Positions 1 through 10,826 of a DNA stretch of 64,000 nucleotides are shown here, in pieces (position 1 is the first letter of the stretch; each line of letters starts with the position of its first letter). The notes under the pieces were generated by a model. That model was not told the origin of the DNA and did not search any database. It was given only the letters and a program-made list of their open reading frames with translations. The stretch is from assembly GCA_023954095.1 (NCBI GenBank), contig JAMLIQ010000011.1:1-64000 (forward strand), in the 5' to 3' direction. The position numbers and the translations under genes were made by a program. This DNA is from Burkholderiaceae bacterium. GTDB taxonomy: Bacteria; Pseudomonadota; Gammaproteobacteria; Burkholderiales; Burkholderiaceae_C.

Positions 1-1103
<1,103 letters not shown>

Positions 1104-2270
1104 TTACTTCTTGTCGCCGCCGGGCACCTTGCCTTCCACGCCCTTGACGTAGAAGTTGACGCCGCCCAGGAACTTGTCATCGGCCACCACGTCCTTGTCC
1201 AGCACGGGTTTGCCGTCCTGCCCCAGGATCGGGCCCTTCCAGATGCTGAAGGAACCATCGGCCAGGCCCTTCTTGACTTCTTCGACCTTGGCCTTGATCT
1301 CTGCAGGCACGTCTTCGGCGATGGACACGATGTCGATCGCGCCTTCCTTCACGCCCCACCAGGCCTGGCCCGTGGCCCAGGTGCCGTCCAGCGCATCTTT
1401 GACGGCCTTGGTGTAGTACGGGCCCCAGTTGATCACGGCCGACGCCAGGTGGGCCTTGGGGCCATAGGCGGTCATGTCGGAATCCCAGCCGAAGGCACGC
1501 TTGCCCTTTTCCTGCGCCGTTTTCAATACGGCGGGCGAATCGGTGTTCTGGAACAGCACGTCGGCGCCGCCGTTGATCAGCGACGTGGCCGCTTCGGTTT
1601 CCTTGGGCGGGCTGAACCATTCGTTCACCCAGACGACCTTGGTCTTGATCTTGGGGTTCACGCTTTGCGCACCCAGCGTGAAACTGTTGATGTTGCGCAG
1701 CACTTCGGGGATGGGCACCGAGCCCACCACGCCCAGCGTGTTGGTCTTGGTCATGGCGCCAGCGATCACGCCCGCCATATACGCGCCTTCATAGGTGCGA
1801 CTGTCATAGGTGCGCATGTTCTCGGCGGTCTTGTAGCCGGTGGCGTGCTCGAACTTGACGCCGGGGTTGTCGGCAGCCACCTTGAGCATGGACTCCATGT
1901 AGCCGAACGTGGTGCCAAAGATCAGCTTGTTGCCCTGGCCCGCCATGTCGCGCAGCACGCGCTCCGCGTCGGCCGACTCGGGCACGCTTTCCACAAAACT
2001 GGTGACGATCTTGTCGCCAAACTCTTTCTCGATCGCCTTGCGACCGTTGTCGTGTGCATACGACCAGCCGCCGTCGCCCACGGGGCCGACATAGGCAAAC
2101 GCGACCTTCAGCGGCTCGGGCTTGGGCGCCGGGGCTTCGGTAACCGGCGCCGGTGCGGGTGCAGGGGCCGGAGCGGGCTCTTCCTTCTTGCCACAGCCCA
2201 CGAGTGCGGCGGCGGCTACGGCGGACATCGCGGCCACTTTCAGCAGAGCGCGTTTGTGCAGATCGGTCAT
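1104..2270 (-). CDS. BMP-family ABC transporter substrate-binding lipoprotein
   Basis: Periplasmic lipoprotein (388 aa) of the Med/BMP (basic membrane protein) family, which binds purine nucleosides or related ligands for an ABC importer. The N-terminus has a positively charged stretch, a hydrophobic segment and the lipobox LVGC near residue 30, then an Ala-Pro-rich linker. The rest matches the type 1 periplasmic-binding fold (FAYVGPVGDGGWSYAHD near the start of the mature domain). The start follows AGAAGGAACCGAC. It is the last gene of an operon ATPase-permease-permease-BMP, with a terminator 24 bp downstream. The neighbouring deaminase and xanthine dehydrogenase support a purine ligand; the exact ligand is inference. 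Confidence 0.92.
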   Translation of the reverse strand: MTDLHKRALLKVAAMSAVAAAALVGCGKKEEPAPAPAPAPAPVTEAPAPKPEPLKVAFAYVGPVGDGGWSYAHDNGRKAIEKEFGDKIVTSFVESVPESADAERVLRDMAGQGNKLIFGTTFGYMESMLKVAADNPGVKFEHATGYKTAENMRTYDSRTYEGAYMAGVIAGAMTKTNTLGVVGSVPIPEVLRNINSFTLGAQSVNPKIKTKVVWVNEWFSPPKETEAATSLINGGADVLFQNTDSPAVLKTAQEKGKRAFGWDSDMTAYGPKAHLASAVINWGPYYTKAVKDALDGTWATGQAWWGVKEGAIDIVSIAEDVPAEIKAKVEEVKKGLADGSFSIWKGPILGQDGKPVLDKDVVADDKFLGGVNFYVKGVEGKVPGGDKK

Positions 2271-2314
2271 GTCGGTTCCTTCTGGGGGAGAGTTGGGGAC
2301 AGGAAAAACGGCCA

Positions 2315-3235
2315 TTATGAGCCGGGATGGAAAGGTTTGCCCAGGGAGGCCGGCATGTTCACGCGAATCCATTGCGGATTGCGCGAGATCAGCGCCAGCA
2401 CCACGATGGTGGAGAGGTAGGGCAGCATGCTCAGCCACTGGCTGGCCACCTGCACACCCGTGGCCTGCAGATGGAACTGCAGCATGGTCACACCACCGAA
2501 CAGGTAGGCACCCAGCAGCACGCGCGCCGGACGCCAGGTGGCAAAGGTGGTCAGCGCCAGCGCGATCCAGCCGCGCCCGGCCACCATGCCCTCCACCCAC
2601 AACGGCGTGTACACGGTGGAAATGTAGGCTCCGGCCAGGCCACACAGTGCGCCCCCGGTCACCACGGCTGCCAGGCGGATACGCCGCACCGGATAGCCCA
2701 GCGCGTGGGCGGACTGGGGCGATTCACCCACCGAACGCAGCACGAGCCCGGCACGGGTGCGGTAGAGAAACCACACCAGCGCGCCCGCAAAAAGCACCGT
2801 GAGGTACACCATGGGATGCTGGCGGAACAGGGCCGGGCCCAGCAGCGGCACATCGCTGAGCCAGGGCAAGGGATATTTGGGCAGTTCGGGCAGTTTGGCC
2901 TGCACATAGCTGATGCCGGCAAACGCCGAGAAACCGGTGCCGAACAGGCTCAAGGCCAGCCCCGTGGCGTATTGGTTGGTCCCCAGCCAGATCACCAGCC
3001 AGCCAAAGATGGCGGCCAGTACGGCGCCCGCTGCCATGCCCGCCGCAAAACCCAGCCAGGTGTTGCCCGTGTGCACCACGGTGGCAAAGCCCGCAATGGC
3101 GGCACACAGCATCATGCCCTCGGCGCCCAGGTTGACGATGCCGGCCTTTTCGTTGATGAGCAGGCCCAGTGCCGCAATGGCCAGCACGGTGCCCGCGCTG
3201 AGCGTGGCGCCGATCAGGAGTGCGTACGATTCCAT
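2315..3235 (-). CDS. ABC transporter permease, second subunit (YufQ/BMP importer type)
   Basis: Inner-membrane permease of 306 aa with about eight to nine hydrophobic segments. The INEKAGIVNLGAEGMM segment near residues 25-40 is typical of the branched-chain amino acid/sugar permease family (BPD_transp_2) used with BMP binding proteins. The start is separated by one nucleotide from the stop of the upstream permease, so translation is probably coupled. It forms the heterodimeric channel with the preceding permease. Role in purine nucleoside import follows from the operon. Confidence 0.92.
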   Translation of the reverse strand: MESYALLIGATLSAGTVLAIAALGLLINEKAGIVNLGAEGMMLCAAIAGFATVVHTGNTWLGFAAGMAAGAVLAAIFGWLVIWLGTNQYATGLALSLFGTGFSAFAGISYVQAKLPELPKYPLPWLSDVPLLGPALFRQHPMVYLTVLFAGALVWFLYRTRAGLVLRSVGESPQSAHALGYPVRRIRLAAVVTGGALCGLAGAYISTVYTPLWVEGMVAGRGWIALALTTFATWRPARVLLGAYLFGGVTMLQFHLQATGVQVASQWLSMLPYLSTIVVLALISRNPQWIRVNMPASLGKPFHPGS

Positions 3236-3236
3236 A

Positions 3237-4316
3237 TCAGGCTCCTGCCTTTGCGCCGTCGGCACGCACCCAGCGCACGCGGTAGGCAATCAGGGTGTCG
3301 CAGGCCAGCAGCGAGAACAGCAGCAGCCCCTGGAACACGCCGGTGAGCGATTTGGGCAAGCCCAGGCGCGACTGCGCCAATTCACCGCCGATGTAGAACA
3401 TGCTCATGAGAATGGCCGAAAACACCATGCCCACCGGATGCAGACGCCCCACAAAGGCCACGATGATGGCGGCAAAACCGTAGCCTGCGGGGACATAGGG
3501 CGTGAGCTGGCCGATCGGCCCGGCCACCTCCAGCGCCCCCGCCAGCCCGGCGGCACCGCCCGAAACCAGCAGCGCCGTCCAGAGCGCACGGCGCGACGAA
3601 AACCCGGCATAGCGGGCCGCATCAGGCGCCAGCCCACCCACCTGCTGCGCAAACCCGGCGCGTGAGCGAAACAGAAACACCCACAGCGCTGCCGCACTGG
3701 CCAGTGCAATGAGCAGGCCGATGTGCACGCGCGAACCCGCCATCAAACGCGGGATCTGCGTCACTTTCTCGAACGTGCGCGTCTGCGGGAAGTTGTAGCC
3801 CATGGGGTCCTTCCAGGGACCGAACACCAGATAACTCAGCAGCAGCGTAGCCACGTAGACGAGCATCAGGCTGACCAGGATTTCATTGGCGTTGAAGCGG
3901 TCGCGCAGCAGCGCCGTCAGCCCTGCCCAGGCCATGCCGCCCAGCACCCCGGCCAACAGCAGCGTCGGCACGATCCAGGCACCGGTGTCCTTGCTGGCCA
4001 GCAGCGCCACGCCGCCGGCAAAGATGGCGCCCATCACGAACTGGCCCTCGGCACCGATGTTCCAGACGTTGGAGCGAAAGCACACGGCCAGCCCCAGCGC
4101 GATCAGCAGCAGCGGCGTGGCCTTGACCATGAGTTCGCCCAGCGCGTACTGCGAGCGCACCGGCTCCCAGAAAAAGATCTGCAGCCCCCGCACCGGGTCT
4201 TTGCCCAGCAGGGTGAACAGCGCCACGCCGATCAGCACCGTGACACACAGCGCCAGCACCGGCGAGCCATAAGTCCAAAGGCGCGAAGCCTGGGGTCGGG
4301 ATTCAAGCTTCAGCAT
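3237..4316 (-). CDS. ABC transporter permease, first subunit (YufP/BMP importer type)
   Basis: Inner-membrane permease, 359 aa. It carries the family hallmark VWNIGAEGQFVMGAI near residues 80-95 and several transmembrane helices. I chose the start at 4316 (MLKLESRP), which overlaps the ATPase 3' end by 14 bp; a longer reading from 4385 would only add low-complexity residues inside the ATPase gene. It works with the second permease and the double-domain ATPase as the BMP-type nucleoside importer. Confidence 0.92.
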   Translation of the reverse strand: MLKLESRPQASRLWTYGSPVLALCVTVLIGVALFTLLGKDPVRGLQIFFWEPVRSQYALGELMVKATPLLLIALGLAVCFRSNVWNIGAEGQFVMGAIFAGGVALLASKDTGAWIVPTLLLAGVLGGMAWAGLTALLRDRFNANEILVSLMLVYVATLLLSYLVFGPWKDPMGYNFPQTRTFEKVTQIPRLMAGSRVHIGLLIALASAAALWVFLFRSRAGFAQQVGGLAPDAARYAGFSSRRALWTALLVSGGAAGLAGALEVAGPIGQLTPYVPAGYGFAAIIVAFVGRLHPVGMVFSAILMSMFYIGGELAQSRLGLPKSLTGVFQGLLLFSLLACDTLIAYRVRWVRADGAKAGA

Positions 4317-5913
4317 GGGGAACCCCGCTTTGCAGTTCTGCCAATTGCGCGCGGTTGCGCGCCAGATGGGCCTGTACATCGGCATGCCACAGGCCGCTCA
4401 TCCATTCGCCAATGCGCGGCGCCGTGGCCTCGGCCCGGTCGACCGAGGGCGAGAGACGCCCCTTGGCCATCACGTACAGCCGGTCGCTGATGTCGAACAG
4501 CTCTTCCAGTTCTTCGCTGAGCACCAGCACGGCGCAGCCCGCGTCGCGCAGCTGCAGGATTTCGCTGCGGATCTGCTGCGCAGCGCCCACATCAACCCCC
4601 CAGGTGGGCTGGGAAACAATGAGCAGGGTCGGGTTGGCCGAGACCTCCCGCCCGACGATGAACTTTTGCAGGTTGCCGCCCGAAAGCGACTGCGCCGCCG
4701 CATGCGGCCCACCCGCCCGCACGCCAAAGCGCTCGATGATGGCCTGCGCCTGCGCCTGCAGCACGGGCATGCGAATCCAGCCGCCCCGGCCCACGGCATC
4801 GTCGCGGGTGAGCAGCAGGTTGTGCGCCAGGCCCATGCTGGGCACGGCGCCCCGGCCCAGGCGCTCCTCGGGCACAAAGTGCAGGCCCAGGGCGCGGCGC
4901 TGGCGCGGGTCCAGGTGGCCGGCGTTCTGGCCAGCGACCTGCACCATGTCGGGACGGGCGCGCTGGTCCTCGCCCGACAGCGCATACAAAAGCTCTCTTT
5001 GCCCGTTGCCCGAGACTCCGGCAATGCCGACCACCTCGCCCGCACGCACCTCGAACTGCAGGTCCACCAGATCGACACCAAACGGGTCGGTGCGCGGCAG
5101 GCTCAGGCCGGTCACGCGCAGCACGGTGTCACCCGTCTGGGCGGCGCGGTGCTCCAGCGCAGGGGGCTCTGCCCCAATCATCAGGCGCGAGAGCGACGCG
5201 TTCGACTCCTCCCGCGGGTCGCACACGCCCGTGACCTTGCCGCCGCGCAGCACCGTGCAGGCGGTGCACAGCGCGCGGATCTCGTGCAGCTTGTGGCTGA
5301 TGTAGAGAATGCTGCAGCCCTCGGCGGCCAGCTTGCGCAGCACCACGAAGAGCTTTTCGACGGCCTGGGGCGTGAGCACCGAGGTAGGTTCATCGAGGAT
5401 GAGCAGGCGCGGCTCGGTGAGCAGCGCGCGGATGATCTCCACGCGCTGCATCTCGCCCACGCTCAGGGTGTGCACCGGGCGCAGCGGATCGATGTCCAGG
5501 CCGTACTCCTGCGCCTTGGCGGTGATGCGGCGGGTGACGTCGGCCAGGGAATGGGTTTTGTCCAGCCCCAGCCACACGTTCTCGGCCACGGTCAGCGTAT
5601 CGAACAGGCTGAAATGCTGGAACACCATGGCAATGCCCAGGTGCCGCGCCTCTTGCGGGTTGCGCACATGCACGGCGCGGCCATCGAACGACACGCTGCC
5701 TTCGTCGGGGCGGGTGGCACCGTAGATGATCTTCATCAGCGTGGACTTGCCGGCGCCGTTTTCGCCCAGCACGGCGTGGATTTCACCAGGCTGCACAAGC
5801 AGCGATACGCCGCTGTTGGCGACCACGGCGGGGTAGCGCTTGGTAATGCCCGTGAGCTGCAACCGGGGCGGCGCTGCCGTGCCGGTGGCGGAAGGGGGTA
5901 CGGTGGGACTCAT
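4303..5913 (-). CDS. ABC transporter ATPase with two nucleotide-binding domains (YufO type)
   Basis: Cytoplasmic ATPase, 536 aa, energising the BMP importer. Domain 1 has Walker A GENGAGKS (about residue 52), signature LSVGEMQRVEI and Walker B LLILDEPTSVL. Domain 2 lacks a canonical Walker A (it reads GVSGNGQREL), keeps the signature LSGGNLQKFIVGRE, and has LLIVSQPTWGVDVGA in place of Walker B. That degenerate second site is usual for YufO/RbsA-like proteins. First gene of the importer operon; its promoter should lie in the 76 bp up to the LysR stop, a stretch that also holds a dispersed repeat copy. Confidence 0.94.
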   Translation of the reverse strand: MSPTVPPSATGTAAPPRLQLTGITKRYPAVVANSGVSLLVQPGEIHAVLGENGAGKSTLMKIIYGATRPDEGSVSFDGRAVHVRNPQEARHLGIAMVFQHFSLFDTLTVAENVWLGLDKTHSLADVTRRITAKAQEYGLDIDPLRPVHTLSVGEMQRVEIIRALLTEPRLLILDEPTSVLTPQAVEKLFVVLRKLAAEGCSILYISHKLHEIRALCTACTVLRGGKVTGVCDPREESNASLSRLMIGAEPPALEHRAAQTGDTVLRVTGLSLPRTDPFGVDLVDLQFEVRAGEVVGIAGVSGNGQRELLYALSGEDQRARPDMVQVAGQNAGHLDPRQRRALGLHFVPEERLGRGAVPSMGLAHNLLLTRDDAVGRGGWIRMPVLQAQAQAIIERFGVRAGGPHAAAQSLSGGNLQKFIVGREVSANPTLLIVSQPTWGVDVGAAQQIRSEILQLRDAGCAVLVLSEELEELFDISDRLYVMAKGRLSPSVDRAEATAPRIGEWMSGLWHADVQAHLARNRAQLAELQSGVPHAEA

Positions 5914-5946
5914 GCGGGCAATTGTCTCTCAATTTGTAATATTCAT

Positions 5947-5998
5947 GGGATAAAAAGGCCTCCAACGCTGACAGAGCAAGCGCTGATAGCTATTGTTT
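5947..5998 (+). repeat. Dispersed degenerate repeat, copy 1 (overlaps LysR stop)
   Basis: About 52 bp with the family core AGGCCTCCAACGCT...CAAGCGCTGATAGCTATTG. The CGCT/AGCG arms can pair as a short hairpin. It ends inside the 3' end of the LysR gene, supplying its TAG stop within the ATAGCTATT part. Confidence 0.7.
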
Positions 5999-6922
5999 TC
6001 GCAGCGAAAGTGCAACACCCCGAATGCATTCACGCAGCCACATGGCCGCCGCCGAATGGTGGCTGCGTCCGTGCCAGAGCTGGTAATACATCAGCGGTGG
6101 AAAGTCTACCGGGCACGGCAGGATGGTCACCGGGAGGTGCGCCGTGAAGCGCTCGCAGTACTGCCGCCCGGTGGTCAGCACCAGCAGGCTGCTGGCGACG
6201 ATGTCCGGGATCAGGCTGAAATGCGCGCAGCGCGCCGTGATGGTGCGGCACAGACCCTGCGAATCAAGGTAACCATCGATCACGCCGCGCGCACCCGGAT
6301 GGGTGGGCGTGGGGGCGATGTGTTCGGCTTCCAGCCACTCCTGGACGTCCCAGCCCCGGCGCACGGCCGGGTGATCCTGGCTGACCAGGCAGACCACTTC
6401 ATCGGACAGCAGGCGCCCCAGGTGCAGGTCGTCCGGGGGCTGCGGCCAGTTTCCAATGACGACATCGGCCTCGCCCTGCGCCAGCAGCGCGTGGTAGTGG
6501 GCATCGGGCGAGAGCGGCAGGATTTCAATGGGGCACAGCGGCGCCTCCTGCTTGATGCGCGCCACCAGGCGCGGCAGGAAGTACGGATCGAGGTAGTCGC
6601 TGGCGGCCACGCGGAAGGTACGTGTGGCGCTGCGCGGATCGAAGCCGCGCGCGTCCGAGAACAGTGCCTCGGCCGCGCGCAGGATGGCCCCCGCAGGCTC
6701 CACCATGCGCAGGGCGACGTCGGTGGGCACCATCGCCCCGCCCGAGCGCACCAGCAAGGGATCGCCCGCCAGGGCACGCAGGCGCTTCAAGGCAGCCGAC
6801 ACCGCCGGCTGGTGCATGCCCAGCCGCACGGCCGCCCTCGATACGCTGCGTTCAGTCAACACGGTGTGCAAGACCCTTATGAGATGGAGGTCTATCTTGT
6901 CGAAAAGGGCTTGTTCTCTCAT
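5990..6922 (-). CDS. LysR-family transcriptional regulator divergent from xdhAB
   Basis: DNA-binding regulator, 310 aa. The N-terminal winged helix-turn-helix (about residues 10-65) contains SRAAVRLGMHQPAVSAALKRLR. The C-terminal part fits the LysR substrate-binding domain (SATRTFRVAASDYLDPYFLP and onward). It is transcribed away from xdhA with 100 bp between starts, the classical layout for a LysR protein controlling its divergent neighbour, probably in response to a purine. The C-terminus (SLRKQ) and stop fall in a dispersed repeat copy, so the last residues may be recently altered. Confidence 0.9.
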   Translation of the reverse strand: MREQALFDKIDLHLIRVLHTVLTERSVSRAAVRLGMHQPAVSAALKRLRALAGDPLLVRSGGAMVPTDVALRMVEPAGAILRAAEALFSDARGFDPRSATRTFRVAASDYLDPYFLPRLVARIKQEAPLCPIEILPLSPDAHYHALLAQGEADVVIGNWPQPPDDLHLGRLLSDEVVCLVSQDHPAVRRGWDVQEWLEAEHIAPTPTHPGARGVIDGYLDSQGLCRTITARCAHFSLIPDIVASSLLVLTTGRQYCERFTAHLPVTILPCPVDFPPLMYYQLWHGRSHHSAAAMWLRECIRGVALSLRKQ

Positions 6923-6942
6923 AGCTGTGCAGGCATTCCCGT

Positions 6943-6960
6943 CATACGGCGAGGCTTATG
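6943..6960. promoter_or_regulatory. Candidate LysR binding site between lysR and xdhA
   Basis: Imperfect dyad CATA-N10-TATG in the 100-bp divergent intergenic region. It is close to, but not exactly, the T-N11-A LysR box. The position suits shared control of both genes. Evidence is only spacing and symmetry. Confidence 0.35.
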
Positions 6961-7022
6961 TCGCGGGGGGCTGCACGCTCTACCCTAGAACGTCCGCAGT
7001 CATCCGCTGTAACCTCTCGACC

Positions 7023-8509
<1,487 letters not shown>

Positions 8510-8513
<4 letters not shown>

Positions 8514-10801
8514 GCACCCACCGCGCCATGGGCCAGTCACACCCGCACGAGAGCGCCCGGGCGCAGGTCGCGGGCGCGGCACACTACATCGACGACCTGC
8601 CCGAGGTCAAAGGCACGCTGTACGCGGCGCCCATCCTCTCGCCCGTGGCGCACGGCCGCCTCAACGGTCTGGATACGGCGCCCGCCCTGGCCATGCCCGG
8701 CGTGCGCGCCGTAGTGCTGGCGCAGGACATTCCCGGCGACCCGGTGCTGGCCGCCTTTGCCCACGACGAGCCCATTTTTGCCCGGGACACCGTGCACCAT
8801 GTGGGCCAGGTGCTGGGGCTGGTGGTGGCCACCTCCGTCATGGAGGCGCGCCGCGCGGCCCGCGCCGTGCGGCCCGACATCACTGCGCTGCCCGCCATCC
8901 TGACCATTGACGCCGCACTCCAGGCGCAAAGCCAGGTGCTGCCGCCCGTGGTGGTGCGCCGGGGCATGCCCGAGGCCGCGCTGCAGGCCGCACCCCACCG
9001 CCTGAGCGGGCAGCTCGAAGTGGGCGGACAGGAACATTTCTATCTCGAAGGCCAGATCGCCTATGCCCTGCCGCTCGAGCAAGGGCAGTGGTGGATCCAC
9101 TCCAGCACGCAGCACCCCGGGGAGATACAGCACTGGGTAGCGCACGCCCTGGGCATTTCCAACCATGCGGTTCGCGTGGAATGCCGCCGCATGGGGGGCG
9201 GTTTTGGCGGCAAGGAAACCCAGGCAGGCCACCTGGCGGTGTGGGCCGCACTGGCGGCGCACAAGACGAGCCACCCGGTCAAGCTGCGCCTGGACCGCGA
9301 CGACGACTTCCTGGTCACCGGCAAACGCCACCCGTTCGCCTACCGGTGGGACGTGGGTTTTGACGATACCGGGCGCATCCAGGGCCTGGTGCTGCGCATG
9401 GCGGCCAACTGCGGCTTCTCGGCCGACCTCTCGGGCCCGGTGTGCGACCGCGCCGTGTTCCATGCCGATAACGCCTATTACCTGGAGAACGTGGAAATCA
9501 CTTCGCACCGCTGCCGCACCCACCTGCAGAGCCACACGGCTTTTCGTGGTTTTGGCGGGCCGCAGGGCGTGATTGCCATCGAAACCATCATCGGCGACAT
9601 TGCCCGCGCGCTGGGGCGTGACGCACTGGACGTGCGCCTGGCCAACCTTTATGGCACCGCGGAGCGCAACGTCACCCACTACCAGATGCCGGTGGAGGAC
9701 AACATCCTGCATGATTTGCTACCAAAACTAGAGCTGTCAGCGCAGTACCGGCAACGCCAAGAGGCCATTTCGGCCTGGAATGCACGCAGCCCCGTGCTCA
9801 AGCGCGGCCTGGCGCTCACGCCGGTGAAGTTCGGCATCAGCTTCACCGCCACGCTGTTCAACCAGGCAGGCGCCCTGGTGCACGTCTACACCGACGGCAG
9901 CGTGCAGGTGAGCCACGGCGGCACCGAAATGGGCCAGGGCCTGCACACCAAGGTGGCGCAGATCGTGGCCGACGAGCTGGGCGTGCCCCTGCACCGCGTG
10001 CGCGTGACCGCCAGCGACACCAGCAAGGTGCCCAACGCCAGCGCCACGGCGGCCAGCAGCGGCACCGACCTCAACGGCCGCGCTGCGCAGTTTGCCGCGC
10101 GCAATGTGCGCGACAACCTGGCCTCGTTCGTCTGCGGCCTGGACGGCTGCGGCGCGGGGGCCATCCGCTTCGAGGGCGGGCGGGTGATCTCGCCCACGGC
10201 CGAGCGCAGCTTCGGGGATGTGGTGAATGCCGCCTACGCCAACCGCATCCAGCTCTGGAGCGACGGCTTCTACCGCACGCCCAAGATCCACTACGACAAG
10301 ACCACGCTCACGGGGCGGCCGTTCTATTACTTCGCCTATGGCGCAGCCTGCACCGAGGTGGCCGTGGACACGCTCACCGGCGAGAGCCGCGTGCTGCGCG
10401 TGGACATCCTGCACGACGTGGGCCACAGCATCAACCCGGCGATCGATATCGGGCAGATCGAGGGCGGCTTTGTGCAAGGCATGGGCTGGCTGACCACCGA
10501 GCAACTGGTCTGGAACGACCAGGGCCTGCTGACCACGCACGCGCCCAGCACCTACAAGATTCCGGCCACGGGCGACATCCCGGCGCACTTCAAGGTGGCA
10601 CTGTGGCCCGAGGCCAACCGCGAAGACAACGTCGGCGGCAGCAAGGCCGTGGGCGAGCCGCCGTTCATGCTGGCCATCAGTGTGTACGAGGCGCTGCGCA
10701 ACGCCGTGGCCGCCGCACGGGGCAACGCCGCCGCACCGGTGCAACTGACCGCACCGGCCACCGCAGAAAACCTGCTGCACGCAATCGACGCGATGGATTG
10801 A
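8510..10801 (+). CDS. xdhB: Xanthine dehydrogenase large subunit (molybdopterin binding)
   Basis: Catalytic subunit, 763 aa. It binds the molybdenum cofactor and hydroxylates hypoxanthine and xanthine. Visible signatures: GGGFGGKETQ near residue 228, FRGFGGPQG near 346, MGQGLHTKV near 477, and GGSKAVGEPPFML near 708 carrying the catalytic Glu (GEPP). The start overlaps xdhA by 4 bp (ATGA), so the subunits are translationally coupled. The accessory gene xdhC is 14 kb away rather than directly downstream. Residues about 403-421 (LLPKLELSAQYRQRQEAIS) are encoded by a repeat copy. Converges with the cyclase gene at 10827. Confidence 0.96.
9718..9773 (-). repeat. Dispersed repeat, copy 3, inside xdhB coding sequence
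   Basis: Reverse complement reads ATGGCCTCTTGGCG...TGCGCTGACAGCTCTAG...GGTAGC, aligning with the family. It is in the same reading frame as the xdhA copy, giving LLxKxELxAQ in both proteins. Confidence 0.65.
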
Positions 10802-10826
10802 TATCGGCGGGCAGCGCCGCAGAGCA

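Noticed and set aside
4303..5913. ABC ATPase second domain as a broken or mutated domain
   Set aside because: Loss of the second Walker A is usual in this family, so it is not a sign of decay.
4315..6147. Plus-strand frame of 610 codons opposite the ABC ATPase
   Set aside because: Antisense shadow; the minus-strand ATPase has all ABC motifs.
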